Shown here piece after piece: positions 20,535-28,747 of a stretch of 64,000 bases of DNA; positions within the stretch are counted from its first letter, which is position 1; the number at the start of each line of letters is the position of its first letter. This DNA comes from Kofleriaceae bacterium (GTDB lineage Bacteria > Myxococcota_A > Polyangia > Haliangiales > Haliangiaceae). The stretch lies in the NCBI GenBank assembly GCA_020633495.1, contig JACKDR010000003.1, positions 248,001-312,000 of the forward strand. The letters are read 5' to 3'. The translations under genes were made by a program, and so were the position numbers. The notes beneath the pieces are model-generated. The model searched no databases, had not been told where the DNA came from, and was given only the letters and a program-made list of their open reading frames with translations.

Positions 20535-21419
20535 TTGGATTGGATGCCTGCTGCATCGCAGCTCGCCGACATCGTCGGCCATCCCGTGTTCGTCTTCGAC
20601 GCGGACGGGCGGGTGCGCGTGTTCAACGTCCACATGGAGCGGCTGCTCGGCTGGAGCCGCGCCGAGGTCCAGGGCCGCGCCGTCGACGAGCTGGTGGCGC
20701 ACCCCGCCGACGCCGCGCGGTCGCTGACCGAGGCCGTCGGCGACGAGCAGCGCAGCTGGTCGCTGCACCTGCGCCGCCGCAGCGGCGAGCCGCGCGGCGC
20801 GGTCTTGACCACGTGGACGGTCGGGGACGCCCAGCCCGGCGTCGTGTGCCTGGTCGAGCCGATGCCGGCGATCCGGCCGCCCGGCACCGCGACCCGCATG
20901 GAGGTGACGCTGCACGGCGCCGAGCTCGGCGTGATCCGGCAGGCGTCGCACCGCGCGGTCGGCGCGCGCTGCTACCAGGCCGAGCTCGGGTTCGCGGCGC
21001 CGTGCCGGCACTGCCCGGTGGTCGGCGCCGCCATGGACGGGCGCGACCTCGCGGCCGGCGCGGTGGTGGCGCCCGACGGGCGGGTCGTCGTCGTCCACGG
21101 CCTCCGCCGCGGCGGCGATCGGGCCGAGGTCATCCACGAGTGGCTCGAGGCCGGCACCGCCGAGCGCCTGGTCCAGGGCCAGGTCGAGGCGCTGGCGGTC
21201 AAGCACCAGCTCAGCGAGCGCGAGCGTCAGGTGCTCGATCTGCTGCTGCGCGGCCGGGCGCTGCGCGACATCGGCGAGCAGCTCCACATCTCGCCGCGCA
21301 CCGTGAAGTTCCACCAGAGCAACCTGCTCGGCAAGCTCGGCCTGGTGTCGCGGCTGGAGCTGCCGCTGCTGCTGCTCGGCGACGAGCCGGTCTCCGGCGG
21401 CGACGACGGCGGCTCCTGA
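20535..21419 (+). CDS. PAS-LuxR transcription regulator with a Cys cluster
   Basis: The 294-residue protein has a PAS domain at about 5-110 (HPVFVFDADGRVRVFNVHME), a central region (120-205), and a C-terminal LuxR-type helix-turn-helix (about 225-285: LSERERQVLDLLLRG, RDIGEQLHISPRTVKFHQSN). The central region includes CYQAELGFAAPCRHCPV (about 152-168), a C-x10-C-x2-CP pattern seen in some sensory proteins of anaerobes and deltaproteobacteria and suggestive of metal or Fe-S binding. The protein lacks a receiver domain, so it is probably regulated by its own PAS/Cys module, or through the divergently encoded histidine kinase. The palindrome in the promoter region suggests autoregulation. Confidence 0.85.
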   Translation: MDWMPAASQLADIVGHPVFVFDADGRVRVFNVHMERLLGWSRAEVQGRAVDELVAHPADAARSLTEAVGDEQRSWSLHLRRRSGEPRGAVLTTWTVGDAQPGVVCLVEPMPAIRPPGTATRMEVTLHGAELGVIRQASHRAVGARCYQAELGFAAPCRHCPVVGAAMDGRDLAAGAVVAPDGRVVVVHGLRRGGDRAEVIHEWLEAGTAERLVQGQVEALAVKHQLSERERQVLDLLLRGRALRDIGEQLHISPRTVKFHQSNLLGKLGLVSRLELPLLLLGDEPVSGGDDGGS

Positions 21420-21437
21420 GCGCCGCCGCGGCGTCGG

Positions 21438-21977
21438 TCACGGCGCGGCGTCGTCGCCGGCGACCGCGACGCAGCCGAGGCCCGGGCCGTGGGGGCCGCG
21501 CCGCGCCAGCGCCGCGCGATCGACGGCGCGCTCCGGGCGATCCGGATCGATCGCGACGCACACGATCGCGTCGAGCCGGCCGGTCGGGCCCGGGGTCAGG
21601 CGGAACGCGCCCGGGACGACGACGCGGTTGCCGCAGCGCAGCGGCTGCGGCGGCCCCGGGAACGCGGCGACCCAGCGGTCGTCGCCGCCGTCGCCGTCGC
21701 CGCCGTCGCCGTCGCGCTGGAACACGACCAGGTCGGCGGTGACCGGCGCCGGCTCGGCGCAGGTCACGATCGCCGCGAGCCGGTCACGCGGCCCGGCACC
21801 GGCGGCGTCGACGGTGGCGACGCCGGCGCGGTCGCGGACCAGCGACACGACGATCTCGCCGGCGCCCTTGACGTGGAGCCAGGGCCCGGCGAGCGCGAGC
21901 CAGGGCGCCGCGGCGCGCGCGCGCTCGTCGCGCTCGTCGTCGCGGCGGCCGTCACCGAGCACGATCACCAGCAGCAC
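21438..21977 (-). CDS. anti-sigma factor, C-terminal (periplasmic) fragment
   Basis: This frame reads as the second half of the gene that starts at 22272. Its first residues (AAAAAAVLLVIVLGDGRR) are the end of a transmembrane helix, and the remainder is a ~165-residue exterior domain with two Cys and DGDGGDGDGGDD. In the given sequence the helix begins in the other frame (WWSRLAIG) and crosses over at about 22,005-22,014 (GGCGGCAGGCC). A single-base change there would join the two parts into one protein of about 277 residues: zinc-finger anti-sigma domain, one membrane helix, periplasmic sensor. It converges on the LuxR gene. Confidence 0.55.
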   Translation of the reverse strand: MLLVIVLGDGRRDDERDERARAAAPWLALAGPWLHVKGAGEIVVSLVRDRAGVATVDAAGAGPRDRLAAIVTCAEPAPVTADLVVFQRDGDGGDGDGGDDRWVAAFPGPPQPLRCGNRVVVPGAFRLTPGPTGRLDAIVCVAIDPDRPERAVDRAALARRGPHGPGLGCVAVAGDDAAP

Positions 21978-22272
21978 CGCGGCGGCCGCCGCGGCCAGGC
22001 CTGCCGCCGATCGCCAGCCGCGACCACCACGACGCCCACCACGGCCGCGCCGTGGTGCCCGCCGGCCGCGCGGCGGCGGTGGTCGCGACCGCGAACGGCA
22101 GCGCCGGCAGCGCGACCTCGTCGCGCTCGATCCGGTCGAGGCAGGCCCGGCACGCCGGGCAGCCGGCGAGGTGGGCCGCGACCTCGCGCGCCAGCGGCCC
22201 CGGCAGCTCGCCGAGCGCGTAGCGCTCGAGGCGCAGCCACGACACCGGCTCGGACACGCAGGTCGCGCTCAT
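21952..22272 (-). CDS. zinc-finger anti-sigma factor, N-terminal fragment (ChrR/RsiW-type)
   Basis: The ATG at 22272 overlaps the sigma-factor stop (ATGA) and follows a strong AGGAGG at 22280-22285. The ~106 codons contain RYALGELPGPLAREVAAHLAGCPACRACLDRI, i.e. the Hx3Cx2C zinc-binding anti-sigma domain (His and two Cys visible). Such domains hold an ECF sigma factor inactive at the membrane. In this frame the protein ends in Arg/Gly-rich sequence with no membrane helix; switching frame at about 22,010 restores the helix and periplasmic part (21438-21977). I infer a one-base indel. Confidence 0.7.
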   Translation of the reverse strand: MSATCVSEPVSWLRLERYALGELPGPLAREVAAHLAGCPACRACLDRIERDEVALPALPFAVATTAAARPAGTTARPWWASWWSRLAIGGRPGRGGRRGAAGDRAR

Positions 22273-22802
22273 CGTCGCGCCTCCTGGTCGTCGCGCGGCC
22301 GCCGGGCGTCGAGGGCGAGGACCTCGGCGCGGATCCGCGCCAGCCGCTTGCCGACGGTCTTGCGGCTGGTGCCGAGCAGCTCGGCGATCTCCTCCTGGGT
22401 CAGATCGTCGACGTAGCGCGCGATCAGCACCTCGAGGTGGCGCTCGTCGAGCCGCTCGACCAGCCGGACCAGCAGCTGGGTGCCGATCACGTGATCGTCG
22501 CAGCGGACCCGGGCCCCGGCCAGCGCGTCCTCGACGGTCTGCTGCTCGCGGGCCAGCAGGCGCTCGCGGTTGGCCCGGTCGCGGAGCAGGTTGAGGCACC
22601 GGTTGGTGACGGCGCGGTAGAGGTAGGGGAGGTCCATGGCCGGGGTGGGGGCGTCGCGTTGGATCAGCTCGACGAACAGGCCGTGCACGACGTCGACCGC
22701 GTCGTCGCGGTCGCGCAGCACGCGCTCGGCCTTGCGGATCAGCGCCGGACCGTAGGTCCGGTAAGCAGACGTGGGATCACTGGCAGGTACCACCGGCGGC
22801 AC
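22269..22802 (-). CDS. ECF-type RNA polymerase sigma factor
   Basis: The 177-residue protein has a sigma-2 region at about 20-85 (AERVLRDRDDAVDVVHGLFVELIQ, then LPYLYRAVTNRCLNLLRD, region 2.4-like) and a sigma-4 region at about 120-165 (LDERHLEVLIARYVDDLTQEEIAELLGTSRKTVGKRLARIR). The order and size are those of group IV (ECF) sigma factors. It is followed, with a 4-base ATGA overlap, by the zinc-finger anti-sigma gene, the usual partner. The stimulus is unknown. Its start overlaps the 3' end of the Cys-rich secreted protein gene (stop at 22777), which is read in the same direction, so the two may be in one transcript. Confidence 0.88.
   Translation of the reverse strand: MPPVVPASDPTSAYRTYGPALIRKAERVLRDRDDAVDVVHGLFVELIQRDAPTPAMDLPYLYRAVTNRCLNLLRDRANRERLLAREQQTVEDALAGARVRCDDHVIGTQLLVRLVERLDERHLEVLIARYVDDLTQEEIAELLGTSRKTVGKRLARIRAEVLALDARRPRDDQEARR
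22280..22285 (-). promoter_or_regulatory. ribosome binding site of the anti-sigma gene, inside the sigma gene
   Basis: AGGAGG (minus strand) lies 7 bases ahead of the ATG at 22272 and within the last codons of the sigma gene, supporting coupled translation at a fixed ratio. Confidence 0.7.
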
Positions 22803-23838
22803 CCACGAACGTACACGCCCCCGGCGTGAGATCGGAGCCGGCGGGACACTCGGTGTCGTCGCCGCACATCCGCGGGATCCACGACGCGTCGTCGCAGAAG
22901 CCGATCGGGGTGCCGTCGCAGGCGCCGCTGACGCAGTCGTCGTCGATGAAGCAGGGGGCGCCGCTGGCGCGCGGCGTGCTGCCGCACTCGCGGACGCCGA
23001 GCTCGGTGCGCGACGTGCACACCTCGCCGCCGGGGCACGCGGTGCTGGCGTCGCACTCGCCGCAGCTGCCGGCGGTGCAGATGCCGGACGCGCACTCGGG
23101 ATCGTAGACGCACGGCTCGCCGAGCTGGCCGGCGCCCTCGGGCACGCAGGTCAGCCACGGCTGCAGGTTGCCGGGGACGTCGCGGGCGCGGCCGCAGACG
23201 TCGCCGGGGGCGCAGTCGGCGTCGGCGTCGCAGTCGGAGCACACGAAGCCGTTCCAGCAGGTGCCGCTGGCGCAGTCGCCGTCGACCGCGCACAGCGCGC
23301 CGTCGGGCCGCGGCGGCAGCTCGATGCCGGGGTAGCCGCAGTCGTCGGCGGTCTCGGCGGCGATCCGCGCCAGCACGGCGCGGCCGGCGCCGCGCTTGGT
23401 CAGCCGGAACAGGACGCCGTCGTAGGCGCCGTCGATGCGGATCCGGTAGCTGACCTTGGCCCACGCCGAGGTCGGGATGCGCTCGCTCCAGTCGACGGTG
23501 CCGTCGCCGAAGACGTCGCCCTCGAGCCGGACCTCGGTGCTCTCGGCGACGTCGGCGACCAGGTCGAAGCGGATGCAGTGGGTGTCGTAGTTGTTGACCG
23601 GCGTCAGCTGCGAGATCGCGGTGTCGGCGCCGAGCAGCTCGACGGCGTCGTCGCCCTGGTGCCAGCTGGTGGCGGCGCGGATCTCGCCGCGCTCGAGCTT
23701 CCACGCGCACAGCGTGTCGCCGCACCACAGGTCGAAGCCGGGATCGTCGATGATCTGGCCGCAGTCGGTGGCGCCGACCTGGGTCGCGGCCAGCGCGACC
23801 GTCAACAGCGTCGGGATCGTGGTGCGGAGGGTGCGCAT
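22777..23838 (-). CDS. secreted Cys-rich protein with disulfide modules
   Basis: MRTLRTTIPTLLTVALA (ATG at 23838) is a signal peptide, giving about 353 residues. The first ~140 residues after cleavage form a jelly-roll-like carbohydrate-binding region (ATDCGQIIDDPGFDLWCGDT at the front, then acidic and aromatic strands). The C-terminal half (about 175-353) has some 24 Cys in repeated units of the kind CVYDPECASGICTAGSCGEC, which suggests a chain of small disulfide-bonded domains. The role is unknown; similar proteins in myxobacteria are outer-surface proteins. It follows the caspase-family gene with a 35-bp gap and is probably co-transcribed with it. Confidence 0.75.
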   Translation of the reverse strand: MRTLRTTIPTLLTVALAATQVGATDCGQIIDDPGFDLWCGDTLCAWKLERGEIRAATSWHQGDDAVELLGADTAISQLTPVNNYDTHCIRFDLVADVAESTEVRLEGDVFGDGTVDWSERIPTSAWAKVSYRIRIDGAYDGVLFRLTKRGAGRAVLARIAAETADDCGYPGIELPPRPDGALCAVDGDCASGTCWNGFVCSDCDADADCAPGDVCGRARDVPGNLQPWLTCVPEGAGQLGEPCVYDPECASGICTAGSCGECDASTACPGGEVCTSRTELGVRECGSTPRASGAPCFIDDDCVSGACDGTPIGFCDDASWIPRMCGDDTECPAGSDLTPGACTFVGAAGGTCQ

Positions 23839-23873
23839 GATCGGGCTCCGGGCGGGGGCGGGGGCGGGGGCGG

Positions 23874-25547
23874 TCACGGGCGGTAGTCCACGGTGAGGCC
23901 GAAGAACAGGCCGCCGACGTCCATCGTGTCGGGATCGTCGAGCTCGTTGGTGACAGTGGGGGCGTACAGCCAGCGGGCCTCGAGGCCCATGCCGACGCCG
24001 TTCAGCCACGGCGAGTAGCGGACCACGCCGACCGCGCCGGCGAGGTGGGGCGCGAAGAAGTCGTCGGAGAAGACGCGATCCATCTCGTCCTCGAAGCGGT
24101 CGCGCGCCCAGGTCAGGCCGAGGCCGGCCTCGGCGAACAGCAGCGTGTGGTCGTCGTGGAACGACAGCTCGCCGCGGCCGCCGACCGTGAAGACGTTGCT
24201 GGTGACGTCGTAGCCGAGCGGCTCGAGGTCGGTGGCGTAGCTGTAGTGCTCGCTGGCGATCCGGGTCACCCGCCCGGTCAGCGCCAGGTTGGGCGTCATC
24301 CGCCGGACCAGCTCGACCGACAGCTGGCTGCGCAGCGCGCCGCCGGAGTAGTCGAAGGCGTCCTCGAGCCGGCGGGTGAAGGCGTCGCGGCGCGCGCCGG
24401 CGAGCCCGGCGCCGAGCTCGATCGCCCAGCGGTTGCGGATCGGCGTCGCGGCGTCGCCGCCCTTGGCGACGGTGTCGGCGAGCGCGATCTCGTCGCAGCC
24501 GGCGAGATCGACCGCGATCGCGCCGCCGTGCGGCACGGTCACCGGGCAGCGCTGCATCACCGCGGCGCTGCGGACCAGCACCCGGTAGGTGCCGGCGGGC
24601 ACGGCGACGTCGAGATCGTCGCCGGCGACCTTGTGGACCTCGGCGAGGACGGCCTCGGCGGGCAGGCGCTCGATCAGGACGTCGCCGGCGAGCGCGGCCG
24701 GCAGCACCATCGTGGCGTCGGCCTGGTCGGGGAAGGTCAGCGTGACCTCGCCCTGGCCCTTGAGGTCGACCTCGAGGCTGACGTGCTGGCTGCCGACCGC
24801 GGTGGCCGAGGTCGCCAGCAGGGTCTGGTTGTAGGCGTACTGGTAGGCCTCGTCGAGCGAGACCCGGCCGTCCTTGTCGCGGTCGCCGCCGCCGCGCAGG
24901 CCGACCAGCAGGTGGTGCGTGAAGTAGCTGCCCTGCAGGAAGTCGGACTCCTGCGACAGCTCGCTCTCCGACGACGACGCCATCACCGCCAGGCCGGTGG
25001 CGTCGAGGCCGGTGCGCGAGTTGAACGAGAAGTCGGCGGCCGGCTCGGCGCCCTTGACCCGGGTGAACGCGCCGCTCTGGCAGGCGTCGAGCACGACCAG
25101 GGTCACGCTCGACGGCAGCTCGGTGAGCCGGCCGCGCAGCTGCGACAGCGACAGCTCGTCGTCGCCGAGGACCAGCGCGGTGGCCCGGGCGTGGCCCGAG
25201 TAGTAGAAGAAGACCAGCGAGCGGCGGCCCGCCGCGCTGTCGCGCTCGACCTCGGCGGCGACCTGATCGATGGCGTCGAGCAGGCGCGCCGGCGACGGCG
25301 CCAGCACCATGTGGACGTGGTCGCGGGTGTAGCCGCCGAGCTCGCGCAGCACGGTGGCGACGCGGCGGGCGTCGTCCTCGGCGAAGCGCAGCGTGTCCTG
25401 GCCGGGGCCGCCGGCGTTGGAGCCCACCACGATCGCGTACGAGGTGACGTCGTCGGACGGGGGGGCCTGGGCCGCGGCGGCGGTGGGGAGGCTGACCGCG
25501 GCCCAGGCAGTGGCGAGGAGGGGGAGGAGGGGACGGAGGGGGTTCAT
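23874..25547 (-). CDS. secreted caspase-family (C14) peptidase with PEGA-like and outer-membrane barrel regions
   Basis: 557 residues. A signal peptide (1-26) leads into a caspase fold (about 35-245): YAIVVGSNAGG at the start, FFYYSGHA with the catalytic His119, and LVVLDACQSGA with the catalytic Cys156. A Ca-binding loop DRDKDGRVSLDE lies at 222-233. Residues about 285-350 form a PEGA-like beta module (VAVPAGTYRVLVR). From about 365 on the sequence has the alternating hydrophobic pattern of an outer-membrane barrel (LLFAEAGLGLTWARD, GGLFFGLTVDY at the end). The order signal, caspase, PEGA, barrel suggests a surface-tethered peptidase; that assembly is inference. The Cys-rich secreted gene follows 35 bp downstream. 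Confidence 0.85.
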   Translation of the reverse strand: MNPLRPLLPLLATAWAAVSLPTAAAAQAPPSDDVTSYAIVVGSNAGGPGQDTLRFAEDDARRVATVLRELGGYTRDHVHMVLAPSPARLLDAIDQVAAEVERDSAAGRRSLVFFYYSGHARATALVLGDDELSLSQLRGRLTELPSSVTLVVLDACQSGAFTRVKGAEPAADFSFNSRTGLDATGLAVMASSSESELSQESDFLQGSYFTHHLLVGLRGGGDRDKDGRVSLDEAYQYAYNQTLLATSATAVGSQHVSLEVDLKGQGEVTLTFPDQADATMVLPAALAGDVLIERLPAEAVLAEVHKVAGDDLDVAVPAGTYRVLVRSAAVMQRCPVTVPHGGAIAVDLAGCDEIALADTVAKGGDAATPIRNRWAIELGAGLAGARRDAFTRRLEDAFDYSGGALRSQLSVELVRRMTPNLALTGRVTRIASEHYSYATDLEPLGYDVTSNVFTVGGRGELSFHDDHTLLFAEAGLGLTWARDRFEDEMDRVFSDDFFAPHLAGAVGVVRYSPWLNGVGMGLEARWLYAPTVTNELDDPDTMDVGGLFFGLTVDYRP

Positions 25548-25661
25548 GGCGGGCTCTGGTGGGTAGACACGCAGCGGTCGGACCGTGGGAACCCCTATTT
25601 CGTACCGCGCCGGGTCGCGGCCGTCAGGGCGCGCTCAAGTACCCGGATCGACAGGCGATCA

Positions 25662-28640
25662 TCAGTGCGTGGCCAGCCACGCTTTGGCCTCCGCGGCCCG
25701 GGCCGCGGACGCGCCGCCGGCGCCGGTCAGCCCGGCCAGGGCGGCGCGGGCGAGCTGCCGGGCCCGCTTGCGATCGCCGTCGCCGGCCGCGGTCTGCCAC
25801 AGCGCGCGCGCCAGATCGAAGCGGGTGCGGGCCAGCTCGCCGGCGTCGCCGGGCGCGCCCTCGCGCAGCTGCAGCGCCTGCTCCAGCACCGGCCGCGCCG
25901 CCGCGGCGTCGCCGAGGCCGAGGTGGGCCTCGCCGATGCAGTCGAGGTCGTAGGCGAGATCGGGGTCGCCCTCGTCGGCCGCGCCCTGGTCCAGGGCGAG
26001 GGCGCGCCGGCAGTAGCCGAGGGCGCGGGCGTGATCGCCGCGGCGCGCCGCCAGGTCGCCCAGGTTCGACAGCGGGATCGCCAGGTCGGCGTGGTCGTGG
26101 CCGAGCGTGCGCTCGTAGATCGCGAGCGCGCGCTCGAGGTCGGCGGCGGCCGCGGCGTCGTCGCCACGCTCCATCTCGAGGCCGCCGAGGTTGTTGAGCG
26201 TCGTGCCGACGTCGCGCGCGTCGTCGCCGAGCGCGGCGGTGCGGACGTCGAGCGCGCGCCGGTACAGCGCCTCGGCCTCGTCGAGGCGACCCTGGTGGAA
26301 GACGACGACGCCGAGGTTGTCGAGGGAGTCGCCGACCCGCGGGTGATCGGGGCCGAACGCGGCCTCGCGGATCTTGAGGGCGCGGCGGTGCAGCGCCTCG
26401 GCGGCGGCGTAGTCGCCGCGGCTCGACTCCAGCATCGCGACCGTGTTGACGACGTCGGCGACGTCGGGATCGTCGGGCCCGACCGCGGCCTCGGTCATGG
26501 CGAGGGCGCGGCGCGCCCGCTCGAGCGCCTCGTCGGTGTGGCCCTGGACCATCAGCGTCAGCGCCTCGCCCTCGAGCAGCTCGGCGCGGGCGCGCGGCTC
26601 GGCGCCGGCGCGCTCGAACGCGGCCTCGGCGGCGGCGGCGAAGGCCAGGGCCTCGACCGGGCGGGCCTGGCCGTAGCCGACGATGTCGACCAGCTCCGAC
26701 CACGCCCGCGCCGCCAGGGCGTCGTCGTGGGCGCGCGCCGCGGCGAGCGCGGCCTGGCGCTGCGCGGCCTCGGCGGCGTCGAAGTCGCTGGCCAGCCGCT
26801 CGATGCGGCCGCGCTGGTAGGCGACCTCGGCGACCAGGGGCGGGTAGTCGAGGGCGCGCGCCGCGGCGTCGGCGGCGATCGCGCGGGCGCGCGCCTGCCG
26901 CCACTGGCCGGTGAGGGTCAGGGCCTCGAGCTCGGCGACCTCGTGCTCCAGCGCGAGCACCTGGGCGCGCCGATCCGGATCGGACGGCATCGGCACCACC
27001 GCGGTGAGCGCGTCGCGATCGGCGCAGCTGGCGACGTCGGGCAGCGCCGCCACCGCCTCGAGCGCGCGGTTCATGCGGGTGGTGTCGGGCGCCTCGCCCA
27101 GCTCGGTGACCAGCGCCTGCAGCTCGGTGAGCCGGCGGTCGAGGCAGCCCATCCGCAGGTCGAGCAGCGCCGGGCTCTGCTCGCCCCGCACCTTGCTGGC
27201 GACGCACGCGTCGTGGTGCATCGCGACCCAGGCGTGGGCGCGGCCGTCGAGCGCGGCGCGGACGCGGGTGAACGCGTCGGCGGCGTGGCGCTTGCCCGTG
27301 GCCTCGAAGGCGGCGCGGATCCGGGTCGCGGCGGCGGCGTCCCACACGCCGGCGAGGTGGCGCGCGGCGTCCACGCAGGGCTCCGGCGGGTCGCGGCGGC
27401 GCACCGCGCTGACCACGGCGAGCGCGGCGAGGCCGACCGCGAGCGCGCCGATCGCGACGTTGCGGCGTCGCGCCGCCGGGTCGGCGGCCAGCGCGGCGCA
27501 CAGGTCGTCCATCGAGCGGAAGCGGTCGCCGGGCGCCGGCGACAGCGCGCGCACCAGCGGCCGGCGCACCCACGCCGGCACGTCGCGGCGCGGCGGCGGC
27601 GGCCGCACCTTGTGGGCCGCGGCGTTGGCGGCGTACTCGGAGGCGTCGGCGCCCTCGAACGGGCGCTCGCCGTACAGCAGCTCCCACGCCGCCACCGCGA
27701 ACGCGAACTGGTCGGCGCGGGCGTCGATGACGCCGCGCTTGCGCTGCTCGGGCGCCATGTACACCGGGGTGCCGATGATCCGGCTCGCCATGATCTGGGG
27801 CAGCGCGCCGTCGTCGTCGACCGTGCTGGCCTCGAGATCGTGGAGCATCGCCTGCCGCGCCAGCGCCTCGTCGGCCGGGATCTCGATCGCGGTCGACGAC
27901 CGCGAGCGCGCCGCGCGGTCCCGGGCGCTGGCGTCGGGGCTGGCGCCGCCGTCGCTGTCGAGGTCGGCGGTCGCGGTCTCCATCGCGGCGTCGGCGTCCG
28001 GCGCGGTCGGCGACGCGCGGCCGCGACCCGCCCGGCCGTCGGGGGTCGACGGCGTCGCGCCGGTGGCGACGTCGACCGGGGTCATCGAGCCCGACGTCGT
28101 CGTCGCGGCGACCCGGGCCAGGCCGAAGTCGAGGACGCGGATCCGGCCGTCCTTGCCGACCATGACGTTGTTGGGCTTGAAGTCGCGGTGGATCAGGCCG
28201 GCGGCGTGGGCGGCGGCGAGGCCGCGGCCGGCGGCGATCAACGCGGTCAGGGTCGGGCGCCACGTCGGGTGCTGCTGGCGGTGCCAGGCGTGCAGGGTCT
28301 GGCCCTCGACCAGCTCCATCGCGATGAACACCGAGCCGGCGAAGCGGCCGACGTCGTGGACGCCGACGATGTTGGGATGCGACACCCGCGCCAGCGCCTG
28401 CGCCTCCTGGACCAGGCGGGTCGCGGCCTGATCGGAGACGTCGCGGACCAGCTTGAGCGCGACCTGGCGATCGAGCTCGGGATCGAACGCGCGGTAGACC
28501 ACGCCCATGCCGCCCGAGCCGAGGTGGTCGAGGATGACGTAGCGGCCGATGCAGGTGCCGCGCCCGAACGCGGGCATGCGGCGTCTGGCCTCCTGCGTCG
28601 GGGTTCGCGTGGTGTCGGTCTCGTCGGCCAACACACACAT
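25662..28640 (-). CDS. membrane Ser/Thr protein kinase with 110-residue activation-loop insert and TPR array
   Basis: The 992-residue protein has a kinase domain at about 34-375: GSGGMGVVYRA, ALKL (Lys63), HRDFKPNNVMV (151-161), DFG at 171-173, and GTPVYMAPEQ at 290-299. Between DFG and APE there are about 125 residues where 25-30 are usual. The extra ~110 (176-285) are rich in Ser, Thr, Ala, Asp and Pro, so they should be disordered and could be a phosphorylation hot-spot. One transmembrane helix lies at about 396-414. The outer part (about 500-990) contains at least eight TPR-type repeats (EALHRRALKIREAAFGPDHP, for example). The topology places the TPR array outside the cytoplasm. ATG at 28640 (MCVLAD) is used; an ATG at 28577 is an alternative. 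Confidence 0.93.
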   Translation of the reverse strand: MCVLADETDTTRTPTQEARRRMPAFGRGTCIGRYVILDHLGSGGMGVVYRAFDPELDRQVALKLVRDVSDQAATRLVQEAQALARVSHPNIVGVHDVGRFAGSVFIAMELVEGQTLHAWHRQQHPTWRPTLTALIAAGRGLAAAHAAGLIHRDFKPNNVMVGKDGRIRVLDFGLARVAATTTSGSMTPVDVATGATPSTPDGRAGRGRASPTAPDADAAMETATADLDSDGGASPDASARDRAARSRSSTAIEIPADEALARQAMLHDLEASTVDDDGALPQIMASRIIGTPVYMAPEQRKRGVIDARADQFAFAVAAWELLYGERPFEGADASEYAANAAAHKVRPPPPRRDVPAWVRRPLVRALSPAPGDRFRSMDDLCAALAADPAARRRNVAIGALAVGLAALAVVSAVRRRDPPEPCVDAARHLAGVWDAAAATRIRAAFEATGKRHAADAFTRVRAALDGRAHAWVAMHHDACVASKVRGEQSPALLDLRMGCLDRRLTELQALVTELGEAPDTTRMNRALEAVAALPDVASCADRDALTAVVPMPSDPDRRAQVLALEHEVAELEALTLTGQWRQARARAIAADAAARALDYPPLVAEVAYQRGRIERLASDFDAAEAAQRQAALAAARAHDDALAARAWSELVDIVGYGQARPVEALAFAAAAEAAFERAGAEPRARAELLEGEALTLMVQGHTDEALERARRALAMTEAAVGPDDPDVADVVNTVAMLESSRGDYAAAEALHRRALKIREAAFGPDHPRVGDSLDNLGVVVFHQGRLDEAEALYRRALDVRTAALGDDARDVGTTLNNLGGLEMERGDDAAAAADLERALAIYERTLGHDHADLAIPLSNLGDLAARRGDHARALGYCRRALALDQGAADEGDPDLAYDLDCIGEAHLGLGDAAAARPVLEQALQLREGAPGDAGELARTRFDLARALWQTAAGDGDRKRARQLARAALAGLTGAGGASAARAAEAKAWLATH

Positions 28641-28747
28641 CGTAGCCGGATCGTGCGGTCGCCGGCCCGGGTACTTGGTCGCGGTCGGCGGGGCCGGCGT
28701 GGGCCCAGGACCTACCCCGCGCCGTCGTCGTCACCGCCGGTCAGCGG

